Positions 24,153 to 31,958 of a stretch of 48,471 nt of DNA are shown one piece after another. The stretch is taken from assembly GCA_937927335.1 (NCBI GenBank), contig CALBDU010000080.1, positions 1 to 48,471 of the forward strand. Reading direction: 5' to 3'. Position 1 is the stretch's first letter, and each line of letters opens with the position of its first letter. Source of the DNA: an uncultured Clostridium sp. (GTDB lineage: Bacteria > Bacillota > Clostridia > Clostridiales > Clostridiaceae). Position numbers and translations under genes: made by a program. Below the pieces are notes generated by a model. It had not been told where the DNA came from. It was given only the letters and a program-made list of their open reading frames with translations, and did not search any database.

Positions 24153-25529
24153 CTATATCATAGGAAAAGAATTTACACCACTGGAGCTGTGGCATAAATT
24201 ATTGCGCACTGTGTTAAATATTACAGGTATACCTTTATTTATTTTTATTTTATCCGCTTTACTTATACTTATCCTAAAGTACCTGTCAGTTTTATAATCC
24301 TTTAAAAAGCATGTACTGGTATCAAGCATTTGAATATTTTCATTATGGAGAAGACTAATAATCCTATCATAATATATATTACTGTCTGCATAAAGACATG
24401 CAAAGTATCCTGAGTCAGGTATATTCCACTTAATTTTGGGATCCTTCAATCCTTTGGTTAATTCCTTTAAGCTGCTCATCCTATCAGAATACAACCGGGT
24501 TATGTTTTTCCTGTGCTTGCTAAACATGCCGCTTTTCAAATAAATCTCCAGTGCTCCCTGGGAGAGTATAGGACTATTCATATCCGACCACTTTTTGTAA
24601 TCCAGAAAAGTGTTTATAAGGATTTTAGGCATCACCATAGCAGCAATCCTTAACCCAGGCATCAATATTTTAGAATAGCTTTTCAAATATATTACCTTTG
24701 ACGAGGTATCATATGAATACATGGGATCATATTTTTTATTTGTATCCAAATCTGCCATTATGTCATCCTCTACTATGTACACATTATATTTTTCCGCCAT
24801 TTTTACAATAGCTTCTCTTTCACTTTTGCTATAGGAGTTACCTGTAGGATTGTGGAATCTTGGAATTGTATAAAAAAATTTGATGCTGCTGTACTTAAAT
24901 AATTTCTCCAGTTCATTCAAATCTAATCCCTTCAAGCCCCTTTCAATTCCAATGGCAGGCACCTTATTCAACTCCAGTGATTTAATTATACCGTAATATG
25001 TGGGCTGCTCCAGCAGTACATTTGCATTGCCGTTGGGAAATGGCATCAGGGACAATAAATTCAATGCCTGCTGGGAGCCTGTAGTAATAATAATATTATC
25101 TGATTTTGCGAAAACCTGATATTCTTTAAGATGATTTTCCATTACCTTTATCAACGAATTTAAGCCCTGGGGTTCACAATAGGAAAATAGTTTTTCCTTG
25201 TATATTTCTATAGCATTATTCAAACAATGTTGAAATTCTTTATAAGGTATGGTTTCCACATCCGGGGCACCGGAAGAAAAGTCTATAAAATCATTTTTGT
25301 TATCATTCTTCCTGGAAACTATGCTGTCTAAAACAAAATAACCGCTTTTCGCTTTGGAAAATATCACATGTTCCTTTTCCAATTCATTATAAGCAGCTAA
25401 AACCGTCCCAACACTGCAATTAAAATGCTCTGAAATTTCCCTTAATGAAGGGAGCTTTTTATTAGGGGTTAAATTCCCTTCTAATATTTCATTTTTTATA
25501 TACTGCACAATTACTTGATATTTAAGCAA
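24153..25529 (-). CDS. MocR-type regulator: GntR winged helix + class I aminotransferase fold
   Basis: Protein of 458 residues. GntR helix-turn-helix (LPSLREISEHFNCSVGTVLAAYNELE, about 26-51) is joined by a linker to a PLP fold-type I domain with TTGSQQALNLL, YYTIPRFHNPTGNS-like and the Schiff-base lysine in LKSYSKIL. MocR proteins sense PLP, amines or amino acids and usually control a divergent gene, here the nitrilase. Start is a TTG with AGGGGG nine bases upstream; the helix-turn-helix needs this N terminus. Confidence 0.88.
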   Translation of the reverse strand: MLKYQVIVQYIKNEILEGNLTPNKKLPSLREISEHFNCSVGTVLAAYNELEKEHVIFSKAKSGYFVLDSIVSRKNDNKNDFIDFSSGAPDVETIPYKEFQHCLNNAIEIYKEKLFSYCEPQGLNSLIKVMENHLKEYQVFAKSDNIIITTGSQQALNLLSLMPFPNGNANVLLEQPTYYGIIKSLELNKVPAIGIERGLKGLDLNELEKLFKYSSIKFFYTIPRFHNPTGNSYSKSEREAIVKMAEKYNVYIVEDDIMADLDTNKKYDPMYSYDTSSKVIYLKSYSKILMPGLRIAAMVMPKILINTFLDYKKWSDMNSPILSQGALEIYLKSGMFSKHRKNITRLYSDRMSSLKELTKGLKDPKIKWNIPDSGYFACLYADSNIYYDRIISLLHNENIQMLDTSTCFLKDYKTDRYFRISISKADKIKINKGIPVIFNTVRNNLCHSSSGVNSFPMI

Positions 25530-25556
25530 TTTATTATACCCCCTATATTTGTACTG

Positions 25557-25628
25557 TAACAGATTGAATTTTTACTATTTGATAGCGTAATTATACTATA
25601 ATATAATGAAAATATAAATAATCTGTTA
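25557..25628. promoter_or_regulatory. Divergent mocR/nitrilase promoter region with bracketing inverted repeat
   Basis: Nitrilase promoter on the plus strand: -35 TTGATA (25579-25584), 17-nt spacer, -10 TATAAT (25602-25607). A minus-strand -10 TATAAT (25590-25595) with a weak -35 can serve mocR. The perfect inverted repeat TAACAGATT (25557-25565) and AATCTGTTA (25620-25628), 63 bp centre to centre, brackets both promoters. This is a plausible MocR dimer-bridging operator. Confidence 0.65.
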
Positions 25629-25646
25629 TATGAAAGGTGTGTAGCA

Positions 25647-26564
25647 ATGGAAAAAACATTAAAAATTTCAGTTATTCAAGATTCTCCCGTTCTATTTGAC
25701 CTGGAAAAAACTATGGAAAAAACCATTAGACTCACCAGGGAAGCTGCTGCCAACGGATCAAAGCTTGTTGTGTTTCCTGAAAGCTTTATACCATGCTATC
25801 CAAGAGGCCTTACCTTTGGCATGCTCATAGGAAGCAGAACCATGGAAGCCAGAGAGGATTACCAGAGATACTATGACAATTCAGTAGCAGTACCAGGCCC
25901 GGAAGTAGACAGGCTGGCTGACCTTGCAAAGGAATTAGGCATATACTTATCTATTGGAATTACTGAGAAAAATGGATATGGCCTGGATGGTTCCCTGCAC
26001 TGTTGCAATTTATTTTTCGGCCCTGAAGGATACTTAGGCCGACACAGGAAGTTAAAACCCACTGCTGCAGAAAGAGTAATTTGGGGCGAGGATGACGGCT
26101 CAACTATAACTGTTGTAGATACTCCATACGGAAAAATGGGTTCCCTGATATGCTGGGAAAACTATATGCCTCTGGCAAGAATGGCTCTGTATATGAAGGG
26201 TGTGAATCTTTATATCGTTCCTACAGCTGATCAAAGAGAGGTATACCAATCTACACTTAGACATATTGCCTTTGAAGGAAGATGCTTTGTAATCATGAGC
26301 AATCAATATGTTGAAAAGTCAATGTACCCAACTGATTTAAAATATTATAGTGATCTTGAAAGTCAGCCTGAGGTTATGTGCAGGGGAGGCAGCTGTATAA
26401 TTAACCCATATGGAGAATATGTGGCAGGCCCGTTATTTGATCAGCCCGGCATTTTAACTGCTGAAATTGATTTGGATCAAATTATACAGTCAAAATTTGA
26501 CTGGGACCCAGTTGGACACTATAACCGTCCTGAAATTTTCGATTTTGAAATAAATGAAAGATAA
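25647..26564 (+). CDS. Nitrilase-family carbon-nitrogen hydrolase
   Basis: Protein of 305 residues. The Glu-Lys-Cys triad is visible: E45 in FPESFIP, K135 in GRHRKLKPT, C169 in LICWENYMPLAR. The CWEN(Y/H)MPLAR form and HRKLKPT are characteristic of true nitrilases (nitrile to acid plus ammonia) rather than amidases. The natural substrate is unknown. It is divergent from a MocR regulator whose likely operator surrounds its promoter, and a terminator follows. Confidence 0.88.
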   Translation: MEKTLKISVIQDSPVLFDLEKTMEKTIRLTREAAANGSKLVVFPESFIPCYPRGLTFGMLIGSRTMEAREDYQRYYDNSVAVPGPEVDRLADLAKELGIYLSIGITEKNGYGLDGSLHCCNLFFGPEGYLGRHRKLKPTAAERVIWGEDDGSTITVVDTPYGKMGSLICWENYMPLARMALYMKGVNLYIVPTADQREVYQSTLRHIAFEGRCFVIMSNQYVEKSMYPTDLKYYSDLESQPEVMCRGGSCIINPYGEYVAGPLFDQPGILTAEIDLDQIIQSKFDWDPVGHYNRPEIFDFEINER

Positions 26565-26589
26565 CTAAATATATAGGCTGAGCAATCTG

Positions 26590-26626
26590 TAAAACCAGTA
26601 ATATGAAAGTATTGCTGGTTTTTTAT
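26590..26626 (+). terminator. Terminator of the nitrilase gene
   Basis: AAAACCAGTAATA/TATTGCTGGTTTT hairpin followed by T residues. Confidence 0.85.
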
Positions 26627-26644
26627 TCATGTATTAAAAAAATA

Positions 26645-26661
26645 TTACTAAACTTTAGTAA
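26645..26661. promoter_or_regulatory. Palindromic operator candidate upstream of DUF3795
   Basis: TTACTAAACTTTAGTAA, a perfect 8+1+8 palindrome about 70 nt before the DUF3795 start, just upstream of TATTATAAT-like -10 sequence. It resembles MarR or BlaI-type operators in shape. The regulator is unknown. Confidence 0.5.
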
Positions 26662-26731
26662 AGAAGTATTATAATAATAATAAAAACCGTTTTAATATTA
26701 GCCTGGAATATAATATTAGGAGGAAATTAAT

Positions 26732-26995
26732 ATGTTTGAATCAAGATGCGGGGTATGCTGCAACAGCTGTGAACGTAAGGAAATGGTAAATTGCAGCGGA
26801 TGCTTGAACATGCCAGCTCCATTTTGGGGTGGAACTTGCGGCGTAAAGACCTGTTGCGAAAATAAGGGATATAACCATTGCGGAGAATGTGAGATATTCC
26901 CCTGTGAAATGTTAAGTAACATGGGGGTAGATCAAGGCTATGATCCATTACCTAAGATAGAACAATGTAAAAAATGGCTAATGGAAAACTTGTAA
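26732..26995 (+). CDS. DUF3795 Cys-rich protein
   Basis: Protein of 87 residues with 12 Cys arranged as CGVCCNSC, CSGC, CGVKTCC and CGECEIFPC, which is the DUF3795 pattern. The end LPKIEQCKKWL is also typical. A zinc or Fe-S site is likely; function unknown. AGGAGG precedes the ATG, and a palindrome lies in its promoter. Confidence 0.8.
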   Translation: MFESRCGVCCNSCERKEMVNCSGCLNMPAPFWGGTCGVKTCCENKGYNHCGECEIFPCEMLSNMGVDQGYDPLPKIEQCKKWLMENL

Positions 26996-27105
26996 AGGTG
27001 GATGTACAAATCAATTTTTGTGTGTAATTTATTATAATATTTATTAACGACAGTATGCTTTAGCTCATATCATAATACTAAGAAATTTTAAGGGAGCTAA
27101 AACAG

Positions 27106-27366
27106 ATGAGACAATACGGACCACCGAATTCTCCACCGCCGTCAACTATTCCTAAAAAGCCAGAGGTTTCATATATTATTGATTGTGTGCAATCATTTAC
27201 GTATGTATGGCCTAAATATGGAAGACCTTTCTGGTTTTATCCTACAAGAGTAGAGTATGGTGAAGTTTCCGGTTATTTATGGACTGGTCGAAATTGGACG
27301 TTCTATGGGTTTGATCCAGAACTTATTGATCAAGTTGCATGTTACCCAGTTCCTACTCTTTACTAA
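27106..27366 (+). CDS. Small Pro-rich/aromatic-rich protein
   Basis: Protein of 86 residues. N terminus is proline-rich (PPNSPPPSTIPKKPE). The rest is rich in Trp, Tyr and Phe, with WPKYGRPFWFYPTRV and SGYLWTGRNWTFYGFD. I recall similar short proteins with a Pro-rich start and W/Y repeats in spore formers, where they carry no assigned function; a spore or surface role is speculation. Good ribosome binding site (AAGGGAG). Confidence 0.6.
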   Translation: MRQYGPPNSPPPSTIPKKPEVSYIIDCVQSFTYVWPKYGRPFWFYPTRVEYGEVSGYLWTGRNWTFYGFDPELIDQVACYPVPTLY

Positions 27367-27486
27367 ACACTCTAAAAGCAGGGTGCCGCAACTTCCTGCT
27401 TTTTGTTATACCTTAAATAACTTAATGAGCAGCTTTTATGAATAAAGCCCAATTCTTCATTTTTAATATATTTATAGAAATAACAA

Positions 27487-27514
27487 AAGTCAGCAATACG
27501 TTGGTATTACTGAC
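27487..27514 (-). terminator. Terminator of tRNA-Arg
   Basis: AGTCAGTAATACC/...TATTGCTGACT hairpin followed by TTTTG on the minus strand, just after the tRNA. Confidence 0.75.
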
Positions 27515-27520
27515 TTCTTT

Positions 27521-27597
<77 letters not shown>

Positions 27598-27712
27598 ATA
27601 ACTTACTTTAATATTTTATTACAAATGCTTAATGTTGTCAAATTTTTTTAATATTTTGACAATTATTCTATTTGTAGTATAATATTAATATCATATAGTT
27701 GGAGGTGTTTTT

Positions 27713-28009
27713 ATGGTTAATGAATTGAAAAAATTATTCCTGGCAGGTATTGGCACTGCTGCCGTTACTTATGAAAAAGCATCCAAACTTGTAGACGAAA
27801 TGGTTGAAAAGGGAAGACTTACTGTAGAGGAAGGCAAGGAATTATCAGAAGAGCTTAAGAAAACAATAAAAAGCAAAAAAGATGAAATGATGCCTTTAAC
27901 CAAAGAGGATTTAGATGAACTGGGTCTGGTAACCAAGGATGATCTTTATGAGCTCAAGGAGAGACTAAACAGATTAGAGGATGCAGTTTATAATAAAGAT
28001 GAAGAGTAA
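27713..28009 (+). CDS. Phasin-like helical protein (COG3937 type)
   Basis: Protein of 98 residues. Hydrophobic start LKKLFLAGIGTAAVTYEKA then a charged coiled-coil region with LVEKGRLT-like and ELKERLNRLEDAV. It matches the short polyhydroxyalkanoate-regulator/phasin family, common in Clostridia that do not make PHA, so the role is probably structural or stress-related. GGAGG ribosome binding site; own terminator. Confidence 0.75.
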   Translation: MVNELKKLFLAGIGTAAVTYEKASKLVDEMVEKGRLTVEEGKELSEELKKTIKSKKDEMMPLTKEDLDELGLVTKDDLYELKERLNRLEDAVYNKDEE

Positions 28010-28053
28010 AAAGCAAGGGGTTGCTGCATTGTAATGCAATAACCCCTTTTTTA
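28010..28053 (+). terminator. Terminator of the phasin-like gene
   Basis: AAGGGGTTGC...GCAATAACCCCTTTTTT: a GGGGTTGCTGCATT/AATGCAATAACCCC hairpin with a T tail directly after the stop. Confidence 0.85.
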
Positions 28054-28149
28054 TACCTCTCTTCCCTTTATGGCATCAATTTTTCTATTGCAATTGGCAT
28101 AATTAAAGTTTAGAATTACTTTGATATTTAAAGTTAGCGAGGTTTCATA

Positions 28150-29037
28150 ATGATTAAGTATTATAACAGGTCCACAAAGGACTATGAAATTGAGAAGGTA
28201 GCAGGAGAGCGTTACCTTAACTGGACTTATTCTTCCCCGGCAGGCATGAGGCTGCTGGAGCTTCTGATAAAGAAAAAACTGTTTTCAAAGCTTTACGGCT
28301 ATACCTGTGACCGACCCTCCAGTATTAAAAAAATAGCTCCCTTTATTAAGGATTTAAATATTGATATGAAGGAAAGCCTTCAGCAGCCATCCAGTTTTAA
28401 AAGCTTTAATGAATTTTTTACAAGAAAATTAACACAAGAGGCCCGTCCTATAGACTTAAACAATAATTCATTTATTTCTTTTGGAGATGGAAGGCTTTTT
28501 GCCTACGAAAATATTGATCTTAACAATATTATACAGGTGAAGGGTTATAATTACAGCCTGAAGGAGCTGCTTCAAAATGATGAAGCAGCAGGAGATTACA
28601 ATAATGGCACCTGTCTTGTTTTAAGGCTTTGCCCCACTGATTATCACAGGTTTCATTTTATTGATAATGGCTCCTGTAGTGAATCTATTAAGGTGTCCGG
28701 TGACTATTATTCCGTAAACCCTGTGGCTTTAAAAAGAATTCCCAGATTGTACTGCCGTAACAAAAGAGAATGGAGTATTTTCCATTCTGAAAATTTTGGT
28801 GATATCATATATGCTGAAATTGGTGCTACCTGTGTAGGCTCAATAATTCAGACCTATACTCCTGAAGCTCCGGTTAAAAAAGGGGATGAAAAAGGATATT
28901 TCAAATTTGGAGGCTCCACAGTTATAATGTTTATTGAAAAGGGCAGGATACAGATGGATGAGGATATAATCAAACAGACAAACCTTTGCTTCGAAACCAA
29001 GGTTAAGCTGGGCGAAAAAATAGGTACAAAGCTTTAA
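28150..29037 (+). CDS. psd: Phosphatidylserine decarboxylase proenzyme
   Basis: Protein of 295 residues, the clostridial Psd length. Self-cleavage site is GGST (254-257, cut before S256, which becomes the pyruvoyl group). TDYHRFHF (163-170) contains the catalytic-site His, and FGDGRL (111-116) stands in for the usual VDG motif. It converts phosphatidylserine to phosphatidylethanolamine at the membrane. Monocistronic, ended by a hairpin overlapping its stop. Confidence 0.93.
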   Translation: MIKYYNRSTKDYEIEKVAGERYLNWTYSSPAGMRLLELLIKKKLFSKLYGYTCDRPSSIKKIAPFIKDLNIDMKESLQQPSSFKSFNEFFTRKLTQEARPIDLNNNSFISFGDGRLFAYENIDLNNIIQVKGYNYSLKELLQNDEAAGDYNNGTCLVLRLCPTDYHRFHFIDNGSCSESIKVSGDYYSVNPVALKRIPRLYCRNKREWSIFHSENFGDIIYAEIGATCVGSIIQTYTPEAPVKKGDEKGYFKFGGSTVIMFIEKGRIQMDEDIIKQTNLCFETKVKLGEKIGTKL

Positions 29038-29056
29038 GCCTTGTACCTTTTATTTA
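29021..29056 (+). terminator. Terminator of psd
   Basis: GGTACAA (29023-29029) pairs with TTGTACC (29041-29047) around the stop codon, followed by TTTTATTT. It also faces the convergent aldo/keto reductase. Confidence 0.75.
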
Positions 29057-30196
29057 TACTGTAACGTTGTTAACTCCCTTTTTCTCCCATCCGTCAATTT
29101 CCCTGAGCCTTTCTATTATTGGCAGGTGCTGAGTGCATTCGCCCTGGCACTTCCCGCATTTTATACAATCGGCTGCAGTATTATTGCTGTTTGCCGCATA
29201 ATTCCAGTATTCAAGGCCATAAACAAGATCAATCATTTCCTCATCTGTCTTATTAAACATTTGCTTTTCATTGTAGAAAAGCATATATCCCGGGATATTT
29301 ATCTCCTTTGGACAGACTCTGCAGTAACCGCAGCCTGTACATATGGCATTCATGTTTTCCCCAAGCTTAGCTTTAACCGTAGCAATGTCCTTTTCTGTAA
29401 AAACCTTTCCTTCGTCCGCAATGCTGCAGGCCATATCTATATCCTTTGTATCAGCAAATCCAATCAGCGAAATTGTTATTTCAGGACTGGAGATGTTGAA
29501 CCTTAAGGCCGCCTCTACTGCAGTTTCCCCAGGTGCTGCAATAAAGGAAAGCTCCTTTTCATGGTCCGGTATAGAGCCTCCGCTTAAGGGATTCATAGCA
29601 ACCACCCCATATCCGTTTTCATGTGCATACTTAACTCCATTCCACCTGTAGGAAAAATTAAGTATGTTAATTCCCATGGTTACACCATCAAATTTATTCT
29701 GTTCCAGGATACTAATAACTTCGTCTCCTGGCTGGTGGGATGAAAAACAAATATGGTCTATCAAGCCTTCCGCTTTGCATTTTAAAAGACCTTCATACAT
29801 TCCGCCTTCCCTAATAGCAAGCTTATAATGGTCCATCTTTCTGATGCACCATATATGATAGAAGTCAATTTTAGCTACACCCATTTTTTCAATGGATTTT
29901 TTTACGCCTTCAATAGCTTTTTCTGCAGTATCAAAAACAGTGGGTCTTCCTTTGGTGGAAACATAAAATTTATCCTTGCCCTGTTTTTTAAGCTCAGCAA
30001 AGGCTGTGCCGAATATTTCTTCGCTTCTGCCATCGCAGTAGCCTGGTGCAGTATCAAAGTAATTTATACCCTTGTCATATGCATATGTCACAAGCTTTGC
30101 ATTTTCCTCATTGCTTTTTGAAAGATCAAACCTTAATCCTCCAAAGCCTACCACTGAAACGTTTTTCCCTGTTTTTCCGAAACTGGTATATTTCAT
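29054..30196 (-). CDS. Aldo/keto reductase with C-terminal 4Fe-4S domain
   Basis: Protein of 380 residues. AKR barrel: GFGGLRF, YDKGINYFDTAPGY (Asp/Tyr of the active site), STKGRP (Lys) and FSSHQ. The C-terminal extension has CTGCGYCRVCP and CIKCGKCQGECTQ, two ferredoxin-type motifs, a layout common in anaerobes. The substrate is not evident. One base after the XRE-cupin stop, so they form a pair downstream of the hydroxyproline operon; involvement in that pathway is possible, not shown. Confidence 0.88.
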   Translation of the reverse strand: MKYTSFGKTGKNVSVVGFGGLRFDLSKSNEENAKLVTYAYDKGINYFDTAPGYCDGRSEEIFGTAFAELKKQGKDKFYVSTKGRPTVFDTAEKAIEGVKKSIEKMGVAKIDFYHIWCIRKMDHYKLAIREGGMYEGLLKCKAEGLIDHICFSSHQPGDEVISILEQNKFDGVTMGINILNFSYRWNGVKYAHENGYGVVAMNPLSGGSIPDHEKELSFIAAPGETAVEAALRFNISSPEITISLIGFADTKDIDMACSIADEGKVFTEKDIATVKAKLGENMNAICTGCGYCRVCPKEINIPGYMLFYNEKQMFNKTDEEMIDLVYGLEYWNYAANSNNTAADCIKCGKCQGECTQHLPIIERLREIDGWEKKGVNNVTV

Positions 30197-30197
30197 T

Positions 30198-30767
30198 TTA
30201 ACTCTCCTCTTTGTTAAAATAGGCTGGCATATTCACCACAATAAACTTTACTGTTTTATTAGTGTAGTTTGCCCAATTATGCGGTATGGTTGAATTGTAA
30301 TGGGCTGAATCACCTGGAAATAGCTCATATTCTTCATAGTCTATGGCCAGGGTTAGGATACCCTCCAGAACATAAACAAATTCCTCACCTCCATGAGGAT
30401 ATATATCCACAGGCTCGTCACTGTTGTTAGGAAGCAGTTCAATTAGCCTTGGCAGCATTTCCTTATTGCCCACCTCATTAGTAAGATGATAAATAATAAA
30501 CCCTGAATCCTGTACCTGGAATACTTCTTTTTCATAGCTTCTTATTATATACTTTTTTGATCTTCTGGGATTTGAGAAAAAGTAAGACAAATCAACCTCT
30601 AATGCTGCGGCAATTTTTGCAAGGGAATCTGTAGCTACTGCTGTTAAACCTCTTTCCATCTGGGACAAAAAGCCTATAGACAGGTTTGTTTGTTCACCTA
30701 ATTCCTTAAGAGTCATTTTCTTACTGTTTCTTAGCTCCTTAACCTTGCTCCCGATATCTATATTCAT
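30198..30767 (-). CDS. XRE-cupin transcriptional regulator
   Basis: Protein of 189 residues. HTH_3 at 5-60 (MTLKELGEQTNLSIGFLSQMERG) and a C-terminal cupin_2 domain with PHGGEEFVYVLEGIL and LFPGDSAHYNSTIPH. PuuR-like regulators of this class sense small metabolites such as amines or amino acids. The ATG at 30767 is eight bases from GGGGG; the ATG two codons earlier is too close. It sits between ppnP and the aldo/keto reductase and is a candidate regulator of the hyp operon. Confidence 0.85.
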   Translation of the reverse strand: MNIDIGSKVKELRNSKKMTLKELGEQTNLSIGFLSQMERGLTAVATDSLAKIAAALEVDLSYFFSNPRRSKKYIIRSYEKEVFQVQDSGFIIYHLTNEVGNKEMLPRLIELLPNNSDEPVDIYPHGGEEFVYVLEGILTLAIDYEEYELFPGDSAHYNSTIPHNWANYTNKTVKFIVVNMPAYFNKEES

Positions 30768-30784
30768 GAACATACCCCCAAATA

Positions 30785-30820
30785 AAAATAGACATATAAT
30801 TTTTGTTATATGTCTATTTT
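30785..30820 (-). terminator. Perfect 15-bp inverted repeat between ppnP and the XRE-cupin gene
   Basis: AAAATAGACATATAA and its exact complement are separated by six bases. On the minus strand T residues follow, so it can act as an AT-rich terminator after ppnP. Its perfect symmetry and position just upstream of the XRE-cupin start also fit an autoregulatory operator. Confidence 0.6.
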
Positions 30821-30835
30821 ATCATACAAGAATAA

Positions 30836-31117
30836 TTATTTATACAAGCACAAATATGCAGTTTCAGCTTCAACAACTACATTAAATTTTAAATTGGCAT
30901 CCACTATGAAAATATCGTCTTTTCCATAAGCTTTAAAGGTATCTTCTCCTGGAAGTTTAACCTTCATGGACCCGCTGATTATTTTCATATGTTCCTGCTT
31001 TGATGTTCCGAATTCATATTCTCCTGGAGCCATCACTCCAACTGTAGCTTCTCCGTCCATTCCGTTGAAGGCTATTGAAACAACATTGCCCTGGAAATAA
31101 GTATTTGTATTAAACAT
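30836..31117 (-). CDS. ppnP: Pyrimidine/purine nucleoside phosphorylase PpnP
   Basis: Protein of 93 residues, the length of PpnP (DUF1255, YaiE). A single cupin barrel with APGEYEFGTSKQEHMKIISG and FIVDANLKFNVV. The family phosphorolyses several nucleosides. Only 11 nt after proC, so part of the hyp operon, an odd partner for hydroxyproline use. Confidence 0.88.
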   Translation of the reverse strand: MFNTNTYFQGNVVSIAFNGMDGEATVGVMAPGEYEFGTSKQEHMKIISGSMKVKLPGEDTFKAYGKDDIFIVDANLKFNVVVEAETAYLCLYK

Positions 31118-31128
31118 AAGCTAACCCC

Positions 31129-31935
31129 CTATTTGCTCATTTCAATTGATTTTCTCATACATTCCTTGACACATTTTATTACAGCATTCCTGAAGCCCGC
31201 TTCCTCTAGTGCTGCCACTGCTTCAATGGTAGTTCCTCCCGGGGAGCATACCATATCCTTTAATTCTCCTGGATGCTTTCCGGTTTCCAATACCATTTTA
31301 GCTGACCCTAAAACAGCCTGGGCAGCAAATTTGTAAGCCTTGTCTCTGGCAAGACCGCCCATAACAGCAGCATCTGCCAGGGCTTCTATAAACATAAATA
31401 CATAGGCAGGGGAGGAGCCGCTGACGCCAACCACACTGTCAAAAAGATATTCAGATATTTCCTCTGCTTTTCCAAAGCTCTCAAAGAGTTGTTTAACAAA
31501 GCCCAGTTCTTCTGCAGATACATTTTCATTTTTGCAGATTGCTGCCATTCCTTCGCCAACCAGCGCAGGTGTATTAGGCATTACTCTCACTATTTTAACA
31601 GTCTTGCCCAGTCTTTCCTGAAGGCTTCCTAAAGTTTGCCCTGCTGCAATACTCACAATTATTTTTTCATCAGTGACAAAATCCTTGATCTGCTTTATTA
31701 CACCGTTATAAATATTAGGCTTTACCGCCAGGAATATTACATCAGCTTTTTCCACCAATTCAATAGAATCAGTTGTTACCTGTGTTTTATACTCCCCAAC
31801 TATATAATCCAGTTTCTTCTGGTCCACATCAGATACAATTACACTGCTGCTTTCCACAAGTCCGGATTTTATTATACCTCCTATCATAGCCTGGCCCATA
31901 TTTCCAGAGCCAATAAATCCAATAACTTTCTTCAT
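31129..31935 (-). CDS. proC: Pyrroline-5-carboxylate reductase
   Basis: Protein of 268 residues. Rossmann start IGFIGSGNMGQAMIGG, VRVMPNTPALVGEGM and the C-terminal signature LKDMVCSPGGTTIEAVAALEE region (about 230-250) identify ProC. It reduces P5C to proline with NAD(P)H. Directly after hypD, where it removes the P5C that hypD forms. The ATG at 31935 has AAGGGG eight bases upstream; the ATG at 31941 is too close. Confidence 0.96.
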   Translation of the reverse strand: MKKVIGFIGSGNMGQAMIGGIIKSGLVESSSVIVSDVDQKKLDYIVGEYKTQVTTDSIELVEKADVIFLAVKPNIYNGVIKQIKDFVTDEKIIVSIAAGQTLGSLQERLGKTVKIVRVMPNTPALVGEGMAAICKNENVSAEELGFVKQLFESFGKAEEISEYLFDSVVGVSGSSPAYVFMFIEALADAAVMGGLARDKAYKFAAQAVLGSAKMVLETGKHPGELKDMVCSPGGTTIEAVAALEEAGFRNAVIKCVKECMRKSIEMSK

Positions 31936-31958
31936 GTCCATTTCCCCTTTAAATATAT

